From assembly GCA_964017045.1 (NCBI GenBank), contig OZ024798.1, positions 24,765,347-24,829,346 on the forward strand: a stretch of DNA of 64,000 nucleotides, in the 5' to 3' direction. This document shows positions 1 to 10,427 of the stretch, piece after piece (the first letter of the stretch is position 1; every line of letters begins with the position of its first letter). Both the position numbers and the translations under genes were made by a program. The stretch is from Omphiscola glabra. Taxonomy: Eukaryota > Mollusca > Gastropoda > Lymnaeidae. Under the pieces are notes generated by a model that saw only the letters and a list, made by a program, of their open reading frames with translations, searched no databases and had not been told where the DNA came from.

Positions 1-140
1 CGCCAATACAATAAAAGGAAAGCACATTTCATGAATGAGACATTTTTTGTCAAGCATTTCATGTCATAAAATTCTTGATGGCACATGTGTAGGGCTATTT
101 ATAATTTTTACATTAATAAAAATATACACAACTTCAGGAG

Positions 141-326
141 CAGGGCCGACCCTAACAATTGCGGGGCCCTATGCGAAACGGATTGCGCGGGGCTCTTTCT
201 GGTTAGGAATAAGGATAATAAGTGAAAATTAAGATTTTGTATTAGAAAATAAATTCGGGGCGGGGCCTATGAAAGTGCGGGGCCCATTGCGGCCGCATAG
301 GTTGCAATGGCTTAAGGCCGGCCCTT
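141..326. mobile_element. Non-autonomous hAT-type MITE (186 bp) with 8-bp target duplication
   Basis: The ends are inverted repeats: the left end begins CAGGGCCGACCCTAAC and the right end, read in reverse, begins AAGGGCCGGCCTTAAG. The element is flanked on both sides by the direct repeat TTCAGGAG (133-140 and 327-334). An 8-bp target duplication with CAGGG-type ends is the hallmark of the hAT superfamily. It has no coding capacity and is GC-rich against AT-rich surroundings. The superfamily call is inference from ends and duplication length. Confidence 0.8.
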
Positions 327-334
327 TTCAGGAG

Positions 335-1625
335 CGCTTGTGCATTTTTATGTCATTAGTACAACTCAGCGGAAACGATCTAATCTCGAAACAAATAGAT
401 TAAAAAACAAACACATGAAGCTGCAATAGAATAGTTTCAAAAGAGTCTCGTGTCAGAATAATAAACCTCTTTATTTGTATGCATTTTTTTAATTTTTAAT
501 TTTTCTTGATGGGAATCCAGTAGAAAACATCATGGAAAATCTTTTTGCAAACTAGAGATTCGTTTATTCTAGAAAAATTGTTTCCAAATATTTGGATTCT
601 AGTTATAGAATAAATTAAATGGATCTGTTTAAAAAACAATTCCATATATCGAATTCCATATATATACCTCTTCGATATATGGAATTTTTTTTATTTTTTA
701 ATTTTTTTAAAACACATCCATTTAATTTATTCTAGTTATAGAATAAATTAAATGAATGTGTTTTTAAAAAAAATTCCATCTATCGAAGAGGTACTTTGTA
801 ATCAATTTGAAGAAAGTTAATCAGCTTGATAATCCAAACAAACATTTTATGGCAACTGAATTTTGAGAAATGTTTGCATTATATTTATACGATTTCCCTT
901 GGATAATACCACACACTGAACATACGATGTCTTAAGTAAATTTATCATGTCGTCTTAACATATTTATGTCATTCTCATACGATTAATAGAAATGACCGTT
1001 TTAAAAATCCTAGCAAAATGAAAAGCCATTTCTACATGACAGATGTTAAACGTTTTGTTATGATTGATTTGTTCTGACAGAAGATAGACATTTTTACACA
1101 TTTAATGGTGAGTGTGTGACAGAACGGGTGTTACGGAGGACGGCTCCGGTCCTGTTTTGACGTAGTAGTGGTGAGTGCAAGACCACTGCTCTCTGTAAAT
1201 TATAATTTGATTTGGGTATCTAGGCGTTGACACAGACAGAAGCACAACGCTGAGACAGACACAAGTACAAAACCTATTACAAGAGGGATAATTCATTTTA
1301 TAATAATTAAACAAATTAATTTTATCACAGTTGTTTCACAATGAAATATGTTTGAGACCTACTGCTCATAAAGTTTCATTTTTAGTCACCAGAAAGAAAA
1401 CAATTTAAGGGTCAACAGATATCGCACTTAGGAACCATCGACTTAGGTCCTTGTCGATATATTTGTCTTTTTCATCTTTTTTATTTTCATACTTTATTAT
1501 TATTATTTTTATATTAATTGCATTTATTTGTAAAAAAAAAAAAAGTTGTATTGTTTAGCTTCGACCTAGTCCCAACTCCCACATGCACCCATAAACACAC
1601 GAAAGTTATTATTCTAACGCAAGTT
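335..1625. other. AT-rich intergenic DNA, no gene seen
   Basis: No splice-framed coding segment or recognisable protein was found. The short open frames here lack any recognisable domain. The only structure noted is the set of AT-rich inverted arms at 597-790. Confidence 0.5.
597..790. repeat. AT-rich inverted/direct arm cluster
   Basis: Three related arms of about 50-60 bp alternate in orientation. An arm reading from GAATAAATTAAATGGAT to CCATATATCGAA (about 608-652) is followed by its reverse complement (671-733), then by a third arm in the first orientation (about 740-790). A long hairpin could form. It may be the remnant of a palindromic MITE, but no target duplication was identified. 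Confidence 0.5.
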
Positions 1626-2198
1626 ATTGAGATGATATATTATGTATTCGCCTTAGTTGACAAATGTGCTGTTTTCTGAAACTGAAGGTTATTCTTTCCT
1701 CTACGTCATTTGTCCAAAGATGTATCCACTGACTTCATTTTAACAATAAGTCTTAGACGAGTGTTGACATCAAGGAGTAACCAGGAGCGATGGGGACACA
1801 CGAGCGTACGAATACGTCACCGGTGGGCCAGATCTCCTTCCGAACTTGAAGGCAATGATTCAAACTTTGAACCCCAACGTTATTCTGTCAAAGTGAACTG
1901 ACATTATTTAAATTTTCAGACTTAAATGAAAGAGGTACATGCCATAGTTAAAGAAAAGAGTTAATCCTGTCAAAACATTGTGAACGTTGGCAAATAAGGA
2001 ATAGTTGATCACGCGCCCTTTTTTTGCTAACAGAAAAATCTCCCCTTGACTTACATCATTATGGCGGCTGAATCTAAACACAAAGTCAGCAGACTTTTAA
2101 AAAAATGTCTGGAGAATTTTAACAGTTCAAATTAGTTTAGTATCGTACGATAGCACTCCAGATTATTGTCCAGTGCGTCACATGTACAAATAGCCCAC

Positions 2199-2206
2199 TG
2201 ACGTCA
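2199..2206. promoter_or_regulatory. CRE-like palindrome TGACGTCA upstream of SP1
   Basis: A perfect 8-bp CRE lies about 158 bp upstream of the TATA box. The same site sits at 10199-10206 upstream of SP2, within a promoter block conserved between the two genes. CREB/ATF-family factors bind this palindrome in animals. Use here is inferred from conservation. Confidence 0.55.
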
Positions 2207-2356
2207 GTCTGTGTGTGTGTGAGGGGGGGGGGTGAGGTGTCTTCCTAGTAGGTCATTTCAGTAATATCACGCTTACCCTACTATTCAATGTGGACCAGAT
2301 GGTGAGGACATGTTTCAAACAAAAGGCATCTTGGAACCTCGTCAGGTTCGCCTGGT

Positions 2357-2364
2357 TATATAAA
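2357..2364 (+). promoter_or_regulatory. TATA box of SP1
   Basis: TATATAAA lies 73 bp upstream of the start codon inside a stretch almost identical to the SP2 promoter (CCTGGTTATATAAACC in both). Transcription would start near 2385-2395. Confidence 0.7.
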
Positions 2365-2436
2365 CCATTAGTAGGTATAAGGAGGTCGTAAAGCTTATTT
2401 TTTCAGTTGTGACATCTGATCATCCTGTCCGCAAGA

Positions 2437-4936
2437 ATGTCCAGCAAACTAGTTATGTGTCTCACTGTAGTGTGCCTCTTCGGCGTGGCCTCGTCGACTC
2501 TCTCCCTTCCGTTATTCGGTAAGATGATTTAGCTTTATGGCACTGCGCACGATAAGCTTTTAATGGCATTGTAGTGATAAGGATGTTGGGTAAATCGCTG
2601 CGTTCATTTGCATGAAACTGTGTTATAAGGCGATGCATAAATTTATGAAGTTGAATACATTTTACTGAAATAACAATTTTATTACACCCTTATGTTTATT
2701 TTAATGTCTACCGACAACAGGGGCTAACACACTGCAGCAGCAACTGCAGCTGATTCAACAGCTCCTGAGACAGCCCATCACAACACCCGCTAGGGCCACC
2801 ACACAGGTCCCGATCGCATCTGCATCGGCTTTGGACGCTATTCAGAACATTCTGAGCCAAATTCTTAGTAGAATAAACCTTCTTGGTAATATATTTATTT
2901 TATTACAACACTGTGTGACCCAATTTTGCATCCTCTTCACTCTTAAAACCTTGTAAAATATATTAAGAGTAGCCACCACTTCGTTTATGGATCGTCTGGT
3001 GATCTTCTTTGGTTGTGAGGTTTCACTGACTTAACATATTTGGTGTCACATTTAGCATATCACCATGTCATAGAAAGTTGACATTCTGTTAATAGTTTCA
3101 TCTTGTGGGATACTTTTCAACACTAAAAAAAAGGGTCTTTTTGTCCTTCAAAATAAATTTCGAAACTCCATTTTGATCAACATCATGGTCACTAGGGCAA
3201 TGAGTTGCCAATCTTATTGACCACCTTAAATCATAGGTAGATAAAAGTAACCATTGGTGAGGGAAGTTATTTAGGACGCTGTACTGATTATGGGAATGGT
3301 GTGCGCTCTTGCCCGTTTCTGGTGATTTTTATTTTTATAAAATCCAAACTTATCATAAAAATCCAAACTTATCATAAAAATCCAAACTTATCATACAAAT
3401 CCAAACTTATCATAAAAATCCAAACTTATAAGAATCCAAATTTATCATAAAAATCCAAACTTATCATAAAAATTCAAACTTATAAGAATCCAAACTTATC
3501 ATTATAATCCAAACTTATAAGAAGCCAAACTTATCATAAAAATCCAAACTTATCATAAAAATCCAAACTTATAAGAATCCAAACTTATCATAAAAATCCA
3601 AACTTATCATACAAATCCAAACTTATCATAAAAATCCAAACTTATAAGAATCCAAACTTATCATAAAAATCCAAACTTATCATAAAAATCCAAACTTATC
3701 ATAAAAATCCAAACTTATCATAAAAATCCAAACTTATAATACAAATCTAAACTTATCATAAAAATCCAAACTTATAAGAATCCAAACTTATCATAAAAAT
3801 CCAAACTTATCATACAAATCCAAACTTATAAGAATCCAAACTTATCATAAAAATCCAAACTTATCATTAAAATCCAAACTTACAAGAATCCAAACTTATC
3901 ATAAAAATCCAAACTTATCATAAAAATCCAAACTTATCATACAAATTCAAACTTATCATTAAAATCCAAACTTATAAGAATCCAAACTTATCATAAAAAT
4001 CAAAACTTATCATACAAATCCAAACTTATAAGAATCCAAACTTATCATAAAAATCCAAACTTATCATTAAAATCCAAACTTATAAGAAACCAAACTTATC
4101 ATAAAAATCCAAACTTATCATAAAAATCCAAACTTATAAGAATCCAAACTTATCATAAAAATCCAAACTTATAAGAATCCAAACTTATCATAAAAATCCA
4201 AACTTATCGTTAAAATACAAATTTATCATAAAAATCCAATTTTATCATAAAATTCCAAACTTATCATACACATTTTAACCTAAAGCTGTTCGAGGGGCTA
4301 AAGGATTTGCTCGTAAAAATATTTCATTAATTTCATATTCAAATACCATTTAACTTTTGTGACTGTTTCTTTGTATTTTATTATTGCATACAGATGCAGA
4401 TCTTTAAGGTAAAAATAGATTAAGTGTTTGGGAGTTTAGACATAAATCATGGCAAATCCTATTGACATATAGAGTGTGTACAAATGACCTTACAAAATCG
4501 CTCATTGTTTTAATCCACAGAAGCCCAAATTTCTGCCAGTAATCAAGTAAGTCTCAAATCCTTTACATACCCTTCATTGTAACGTTTTTGCTGATTTTGT
4601 TGTTTGTTGATGTCACCTTTAAAGTCTTACCAAACCGTATCACGGTTAAAGTGTGTACATATAATGTCTCAAAGTGTACAGTGTGGAAATATTCTCATTC
4701 TAATTTCGTCAACTTTATAATTCACAAGATCATTTCAAATATTGATGACAAATCTAAACCAGTGCTAATAAATTTAATAATAATAACAAACAGTTTTTCA
4801 TGTAGAAAATTTGGAAATCAAAAGCATACTTTGTATAGGTACAACATTCTCATATCTTGGTTTAAATTTAGCCAGGTTGTTCCATAATCATTTAATAATT
4901 ATTTTATTACACACATTTCAGGCTGTGGCTAGTTAA
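2437..4936 (+). CDS. SP1: small secreted peptide, unknown family (4 exons, 95 aa)
   Basis: Coding exons are 2437-2518, 2721-2885, 4521-4546 and 4922-4936 (stop TAA), all bounded by GT/AG, with intron phases 1, 1 and 0. The product starts with a clear signal peptide (residues 1 to about 20; core LVMCLTVVCLFGVASS). It continues with a Gln/Leu-rich amphipathic segment (LQQQLQLIQQLLRQP), a Thr/Ala/Pro linker, a second helical segment (DAIQNILSQILSRINLL) and a short tail ending in AVAS. There are no cysteines after the signal and no dibasic processing sites, so it resembles neither a disulfide peptide nor a standard neuropeptide precursor. The start codon was chosen because it opens the signal peptide and is conserved in SP2. 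Intron 2 is swollen by a minisatellite. I recognise no family and infer only a secreted, helix-forming peptide. Conservation of every splice site in SP2 supports the model. Confidence 0.72.
3338..4271 (+). repeat. Minisatellite with mixed 19- and 16-bp units in SP1 intron 2
   Basis: About 50 units of ATCCAAACTTATCATAAAA (19 bp) are interspersed with a shortened form, ATCCAAACTTATAAGA (16 bp). The short units recur after one to several long units. The equivalent intron of SP2 (11197-11915) has no such array. Confidence 0.95.
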
Positions 4937-5023
4937 ACGAAATTCACGTGACGAATGTGATGACATGTTTCTGGAGATTTCAAAGTTCTTGGTCTAACAA
5001 TCATTGGCTGGACATCTTTAAAA

Positions 5024-5029
5024 AATAAA
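5024..5029 (+). other. Polyadenylation signal AATAAA of SP1
   Basis: AATAAA lies 88 bp past the SP1 stop codon, in a 3' UTR segment conserved with SP2, where the matching signal is at 13016-13021. Confidence 0.6.
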
Positions 5030-5450
5030 CATTTGAACATATTGAATTACTGTTTTATCATTTTAAAATACAATCCTAAATTTTCTTATTAACCATATTA
5101 AAAATTTTAAACAAACCCATTGATTTGCATTAGGCTGGCGACATAACACTATTTCGTCATTTAAAAAAATAAAAAATAAAATTAATTTGAGGACTTTCAA
5201 CTGAGAAGACAAGGCAGTGACAGTATGGTCTCAAATTAATCTACGTCAATTCAATTTAAATATATTGCTTAGTTTTTTTTGTTTTTTTTTTAAAGAAAAG
5301 TTCTTCATAAGGAATGTTATAAAATTCATTAGCAATCATAAAAATAAAATTAAAATAATGTCAGTGACAGTCTAGAAGAGTAAAACCTTAAATAATTATA
5401 AAAAGTGTAATTAAAGATGACAGCTGTCCATAATTATATATTAAGGAAAA

Positions 5451-5980
5451 CATCAGCCTGCCTTTTCGTACATGTCACATATTCGGATTCGAATGGTTTC
5501 TTTCATGCAATTCTTTTACACGTTCATACGTCGTAATCACACCGAATGAACACAAGTCACTTTTCAAATAACAATGTAAAATTTAATCCAGAAACATATC
5601 TATCAGGATGTACAATGTGTCAAAGACGTTTATAACGCAACTCGCCATACGTGGGATGATTTGAGCACAATCTTTCACCACCCAGTTCTCTCATCGACCC
5701 ATGAACTGAAATGCATGTACGCCAAAGACATTCAACACACTACGTCATTATTACTATTAATGTACTTCACCAAACTAGTGGCGGGAAAATGTTTGTGAAA
5801 CTAAACTAACTCTCAAAGCACACCACACGCAATTAAACACAATATTTGTGACTACGCACACTCGACAATGTACATGATGCTGTTCTTTGTAACACATTGC
5901 CATATGTGACATTTTCCATTTAAAAGAATCATAGGAACTTTATATGAAATTCAGTTCATTGTTCCTGTAAAAGTAATGGA
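5451..5980. other. Intergenic DNA, nothing recognised
   Basis: No open frame with recognisable protein and no repeat was seen between the duplicated block and the 22-bp array. Confidence 0.4.
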
Positions 5981-6242
5981 GATAGAAGACGACCTGCTAT
6001 GTGATAGAAGACGACCTGCTATGAGATAGAAGACGACCTGCTATATGATAGAAGACGAACTGCTATGTGATAGAAGACGACCTGCTATGTGATAGAAGAC
6101 GACCTGCTATGTGATAGAAGACGACCTGCTATGTGATAGAAGACGACCTGCTATGTGATAGAAGGCGACCTGCTATGTGATAGAAGACGACCTGCTATGT
6201 GATAGAAGGCGACCTGCTATGTGATAGAAGACGACCTGCTAT
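5981..6242 (+). repeat. 22-bp minisatellite, about 12 copies
   Basis: The unit GATAGAAGACGACCTGCTAT plus a 2-base spacer (mostly GT) repeats with few substitutions. Confidence 0.95.
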
Positions 6243-7905
6243 GTCTTTTAGCGAGTAAAGCATCTACCTATACCGCAACAATCAGGAATAATATGTTCAA
6301 CAAAAAAATTGGGACAAAATGTGTTCTGATTTTGGCAAGACAAGGAATAATATTATTTCAAACTTTTGAAAACGGACCATGTGTATAATTAAAATTAGGA
6401 TATGCATATATGTGTTTTATTTTCCAACAATTTTTTTAACCCAGGCCATGCATCTGTAAAACGGCAAGAAATAGAAAGTATTCTTCCGTGTGAATTTTTC
6501 TGATTTTGGGTAAACATATTTTCAAACCATATTCATTGATTTATTATTGTTGGGACAACACGTGAGAGCACAGGATAGTTGTAACATGGAAAAGGGGGAG
6601 GTCACAAAAGCTGAGGAGTCGACAGGCTTGACAGCTCGCAGTAATTTATGTTAAGCACATCAGCAGAGCAGCCATTTTGGGAACATGGGTGACTTAAGTC
6701 AAATACTATCTTCTCCTCCTTTCTGTTGCTTGTTAAAGGGGATGCGTCACTGGGTATCGGGTGTAATTGTTAACGGCGCCGGGAAAGATGATAGGGAAAC
6801 CAAAAGTCACTTGTTGTGTGGTTATTTGGTCATTGTGAAAATATCCATGCCCCCCACCAGTAAAACCAAGTTAGAGGAAATAGACAGGTGAGCATACCGT
6901 GTTAAATACTGCCATGCAGGTAAGTCTTCGTGTCAGAGAAATCGAGATGGAAGCTGCGGTACTAAATGCGCCACAATATAATGACTACGGTGGGCAGTGT
7001 GAACCATTTATGGCACCATTTTATTTAATACGATAGTCTATCAAGGTATGGGAAAGTGCGTCACCACCCTGTATTGTCGTCCATTATCTGAAAACTGCCC
7101 TCAAGTCTTAGGGTATGTGTTGAATGTGTACGACAAAAGGGCAAGTGTTGCAACAGTTACGTCGCCGTTGCTTGGTCCCAAAGTGGGAGGGGGCAGCGTT
7201 GTTGCTCCTTTACACAAGGAGGTCTCTCATATTTTATCACGTCTGAAAATAATGAGAGGCGGGGAAGAGAAAATTTCACATGTATCAATTTCAGCGAGGA
7301 GTATGTCACGTATTTAAGGAAAGCAGGTTTGCTTCTTAGATTGTGAGGACGATAATGAGAATAAGTTTGGTCAACATTGTCGCTCAGTCGTCACCTGAAG
7401 GCATCAGCATGGCCAATATTCTTAAACCCTTTGAAGGGCTGATGAAAGTACTGTCTCCGGATTGGAGCTACATCGGAAATAGTCCATCATCTCAAGTGCT
7501 TTGTCCCAAAGTCATCCTCCGACCGACAAAGTCGACGAAGACGAAGTAATTGAGAACAGGGAATAGAGTCTTTGCAGGATTTTGGATGGGAGGAAGAGTA
7601 GAGTAAATAGATGTGGCTTTCAGTAGGTTTAAAATAGGTGGAGGTGAGTAGGCTGTCTTTGTGAAGGGTGCCTAATGTCCAAAAATTTGACTGAGGTCTC
7701 AGAGACAAGAGATGTGAATGTAATCAATCCTTTAGCAATAATGCGGATACATAAGTCATTATGAAGAAAATTGATTGAGATGTACAGTGTCACTGGTTTC
7801 CTTAAAGAGAGTGAAGGCAAGTTCCTTACAATCGGTGGCTATAGGTTATGTGGTAATAAACAAAAGACAATGAAGATAAAGGTTTGAAGTTGGTTCATAG
7901 CAGTT
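6243..7905. other. Intergenic DNA with unclassified sequence
   Basis: This stretch is richer in GC than its surroundings between about 6540 and 7560. It begins near 6551 with TGTTGGGACAACACG, which resembles an LTR start. No partner end, target duplication or coding domain was found. The short open frames at 6685-6891, 7048-7317 and 7343-7549 have no recognisable domain. It could be an old LTR or a DNA element. Confidence 0.35.
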
Positions 7906-7909
7906 TTGA

Positions 7910-9390
7910 AGAAAGGCATAGCACCCCACTGAACAAATCTTGGAATTTCAATATGGTGTTTTTCAACCCATAGTAGATCCACTGGCCACTTACATTAGAG
8001 ACCCCAACCATGCTGTACAAACTTTTGAATCACTCATCATCCCTCCTGGAAAAAAAAAATCTTTATTTCCTTCTTGCCTCTCCAAATTTTGAATGATGCT
8101 CCGCCGACTTGCCTACAAACCTGCCAGAAGCACAGAGGATGCTATTTTACTATTGTTAGAGAGACTTTTCCATCAGCTAGAAAGCCCCCAAAAAATTTGC
8201 CAGAGTTCTTTTCTTAGACTTCTCATCAGCATTTAACACTAACCAACCACATCTTATGATAAAGAAACTTTCCTCGTTAGATGTAAATTTAAATATTTAA
8301 GCTTGGATACTGAACTTTTTAACATATAATATTTCAAGGTAAATGACCAATTATCTCTAACAAGAGAAATAAGCACAGGGGCGCCAGAAGACTGCGTTCT
8401 CTCCTTTGTGCAGTATACAATATATACCAATGCTGCGTTCTCTCCCCTGTACTGTATACAATCTATACCAATGATATTCAGAGCTCAAGCGACACCGTTC
8501 CAATCTTAAAATTTGCTGTTGATACCAACCATTGTTGGCTTAATATCTGAGGAAGAAGACTTATACCATAAATTAGTTACAAGCTTTATCAATTGGTGCG
8601 ATGAAAGTTTTCTCCAGCTGAATGTCTCAAAAACAAAGAATATAGTTGTTGATTTCAGAAGAAGGAAACTCGAGATTACAGATATCAACATGAAAAATAA
8701 AAGTATAGAGAAAGTAGAGGCATATAAATACTTAGGTGTCACCATTAATAATAATCTAACACGGCATGAGCATGGCCAAATGCTGTATAAGAAATTCGAC
8801 TAAAGACTGTTCTACTTCAAAAAGCTGTACAACTTCGGTGTAAACAAACATTTTATTCTACAGTGCAACAATTGGAAGCCTACTTAATTTCAGTATTACC
8901 AGCTGGTTTGGGAATTCATCGTCTGATATTAAACACTGAATAAACCGACTAATCAAGAAAGCTAGGAACATAACACAAACTAAACATCCTTCAATTGAAG
9001 AACTATTTGAAAACGATGTTATTGTAAACTAAACATATTTTGGATGATACATCCCACCCTCTTCATAACAGATACTTGGGATCTGCCCGTTCGGGACAGA
9101 TTCTTTCTCTGAGAACGACGACAGAAAGATATAAAAATTCTTTTGTTCCCCAACCATTTGTAACACCCTTCCTGACGCTCTCAGACACAGCCAGACGCTG
9201 GAGTCCTTCAAGACAAATTTAAAAACTCATCTATTTCGCAAACACCTTCTGGGGTGAAGTTGTCTGCCATCTTTTTCAGCTAGTTACTAACTCCCAGCTT
9301 TGGTTTTGTATCGCGCTTCGAGCCTTTGGGGATGAAGCGTGATTTTTCAAATGAACTTTATTATTATTGTTATTATTATTTACGAATTAC
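7910..9390 (+). pseudogene. Degenerate non-LTR retrotransposon (L2/Rex1/CR1-like LINE 3' part)
   Basis: Broken pieces of a reverse transcriptase can be read. FLDFSSAFNT (about 8211-8240) corresponds to RT motif A. STGAPEDCVLS (about 8373-8405) matches the usual STGAPQGCVLSP motif. The FADD catalytic box is decayed to FAVDT near 8510. The frame at 8513-8803 reads INWCDESFLQLNVSKTKNIV and then EAYKYLGVTINNNL, both typical of L2/Rex1-like elements. Further C-terminal sequence follows at 9040-9222. Frameshifts and stops interrupt it. The 3' end at about 9355-9390 is a TTATTATT-rich tail. It lies between the two copies of the SP duplication. Confidence 0.75.
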
Positions 9391-9856
9391 CAGTGTTCTC
9401 CACCCTAAGTCACAAATCTTAATGAAAACTAATTAGTTCCTGATATGGCTAAGAGAATTCACCGAATGGCTGTTGTTTTTCACTAGTAAAATACTTTTAT
9501 GTAGATGTCTCGTGTTCAAATTGTTTGATTTATGTGCTGAAAAATGTACAATGCATAAAAAATATTTCCATTGAAATGTTAGATCATGCATTCGCCTTTG
9601 TTGGCGACCCATGTAGTTTATACTTTCATTTACGACATTTGTCGAAAGTCGTATCCACTGTCTTAATATTAACAAGTCTTAGACGAGTTTTGACATCAAG
9701 GAATGACCAGCTAGCTGGCTAGATCTTCTATACAACTTACAGGCAAAGATTCAGGTTTTATTTGACCCCAAAGTTATGCTGTCAATAAAATATAAGTGTT
9801 TAAAATGTCAGACTCCATCGAGAGAGATAAATGTCATAGCTGAAAGAGTGACGTTG

Positions 9857-10033
9857 TAAACTTTGCCTTATATCATGGATGGGATATGTTGAAACTTTGC
9901 CTTGTATTATGGATTGGATATGTTGAAACTTTGCCTTGTATTGTGGATTGGATATGTTGAAACTTTGCCTTATATTATGTATTGGATATGTTGAAACTTT
10001 GAATTATATTATGGATTGGATATGTTGAAATAT
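9857..10033 (+). repeat. 34-bp minisatellite, about 5 copies
   Basis: The unit is GATATGTTGAAACTTTGCCT followed by TGTATTATGGATTG. Copies carry a few substitutions each. The array lies in the SP2 upstream region. Confidence 0.9.
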
Positions 10034-10198
10034 GTTTTACAATCAGAAAAAACCCACCCCTAATTATCATAAGTATGTTAGCTGAACCTTAACTCGAGGT
10101 CAGAGGTCATTCAAATTTGTTTAGTACTATACGATAGCATTCTGCGTCGGGTTATTGTGCCCGACAGTGACCGGTACAGATAGGCCAGTGACGTCAGC

Positions 10199-10206
10199 AG
10201 TCTGTT
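10199..10206. promoter_or_regulatory. CRE-like palindrome TGACGTCA upstream of SP2
   Basis: A perfect CRE lies 148 bp upstream of the TATA box, in the same relative place as at SP1. It is followed by a poly-G run that differs in length between the copies. Confidence 0.55.
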
Positions 10207-10346
10207 TTGGGGTGTGGGGGGGGGGGGGGTCTTCCTAGTAGGTCATTTCAGTAATAACACGCTCACCCTACTTTTCAATGTGGACCAGATGGTGAGGACA
10301 TGTTTCAAACAAAAGGCATTTGGGAACCTCGTCAGTTTAGCCTGGT

Positions 10347-10354
10347 TATATAAA
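10347..10354 (+). promoter_or_regulatory. TATA box of SP2
   Basis: TATATAAA lies 81 bp upstream of the ATG, in a block nearly identical to the SP1 promoter. Confidence 0.7.
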
Positions 10355-10427
10355 CCCTTAGTAGGTATAAGGAGGTTGTAAAGCTTATTTTGTTAGTTGT
10401 GAAATCTGACCACCCTGTCCAGCAACA

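Larger units (their letters stand above)
1630..5450 (+). repeat. Segmental duplication, copy 1 (carries SP1)
   Basis: This block matches 9590-13430 over the upstream region, promoter, all four exons, intron borders, 3' UTR and downstream DNA. Shared upstream landmarks include TCTTAGACGAG and GACATCAAGGA at about 1750-1775 and 9676-9702. A downstream landmark is the conserved CAATTCAATTTAAATATATT near 5250 and 13250. Copy 1 has a 0.93 kb minisatellite in intron 2 that copy 2 lacks. Copy 2 has a MITE in intron 1 that copy 1 lacks. The outer limits are approximate. Confidence 0.75.
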
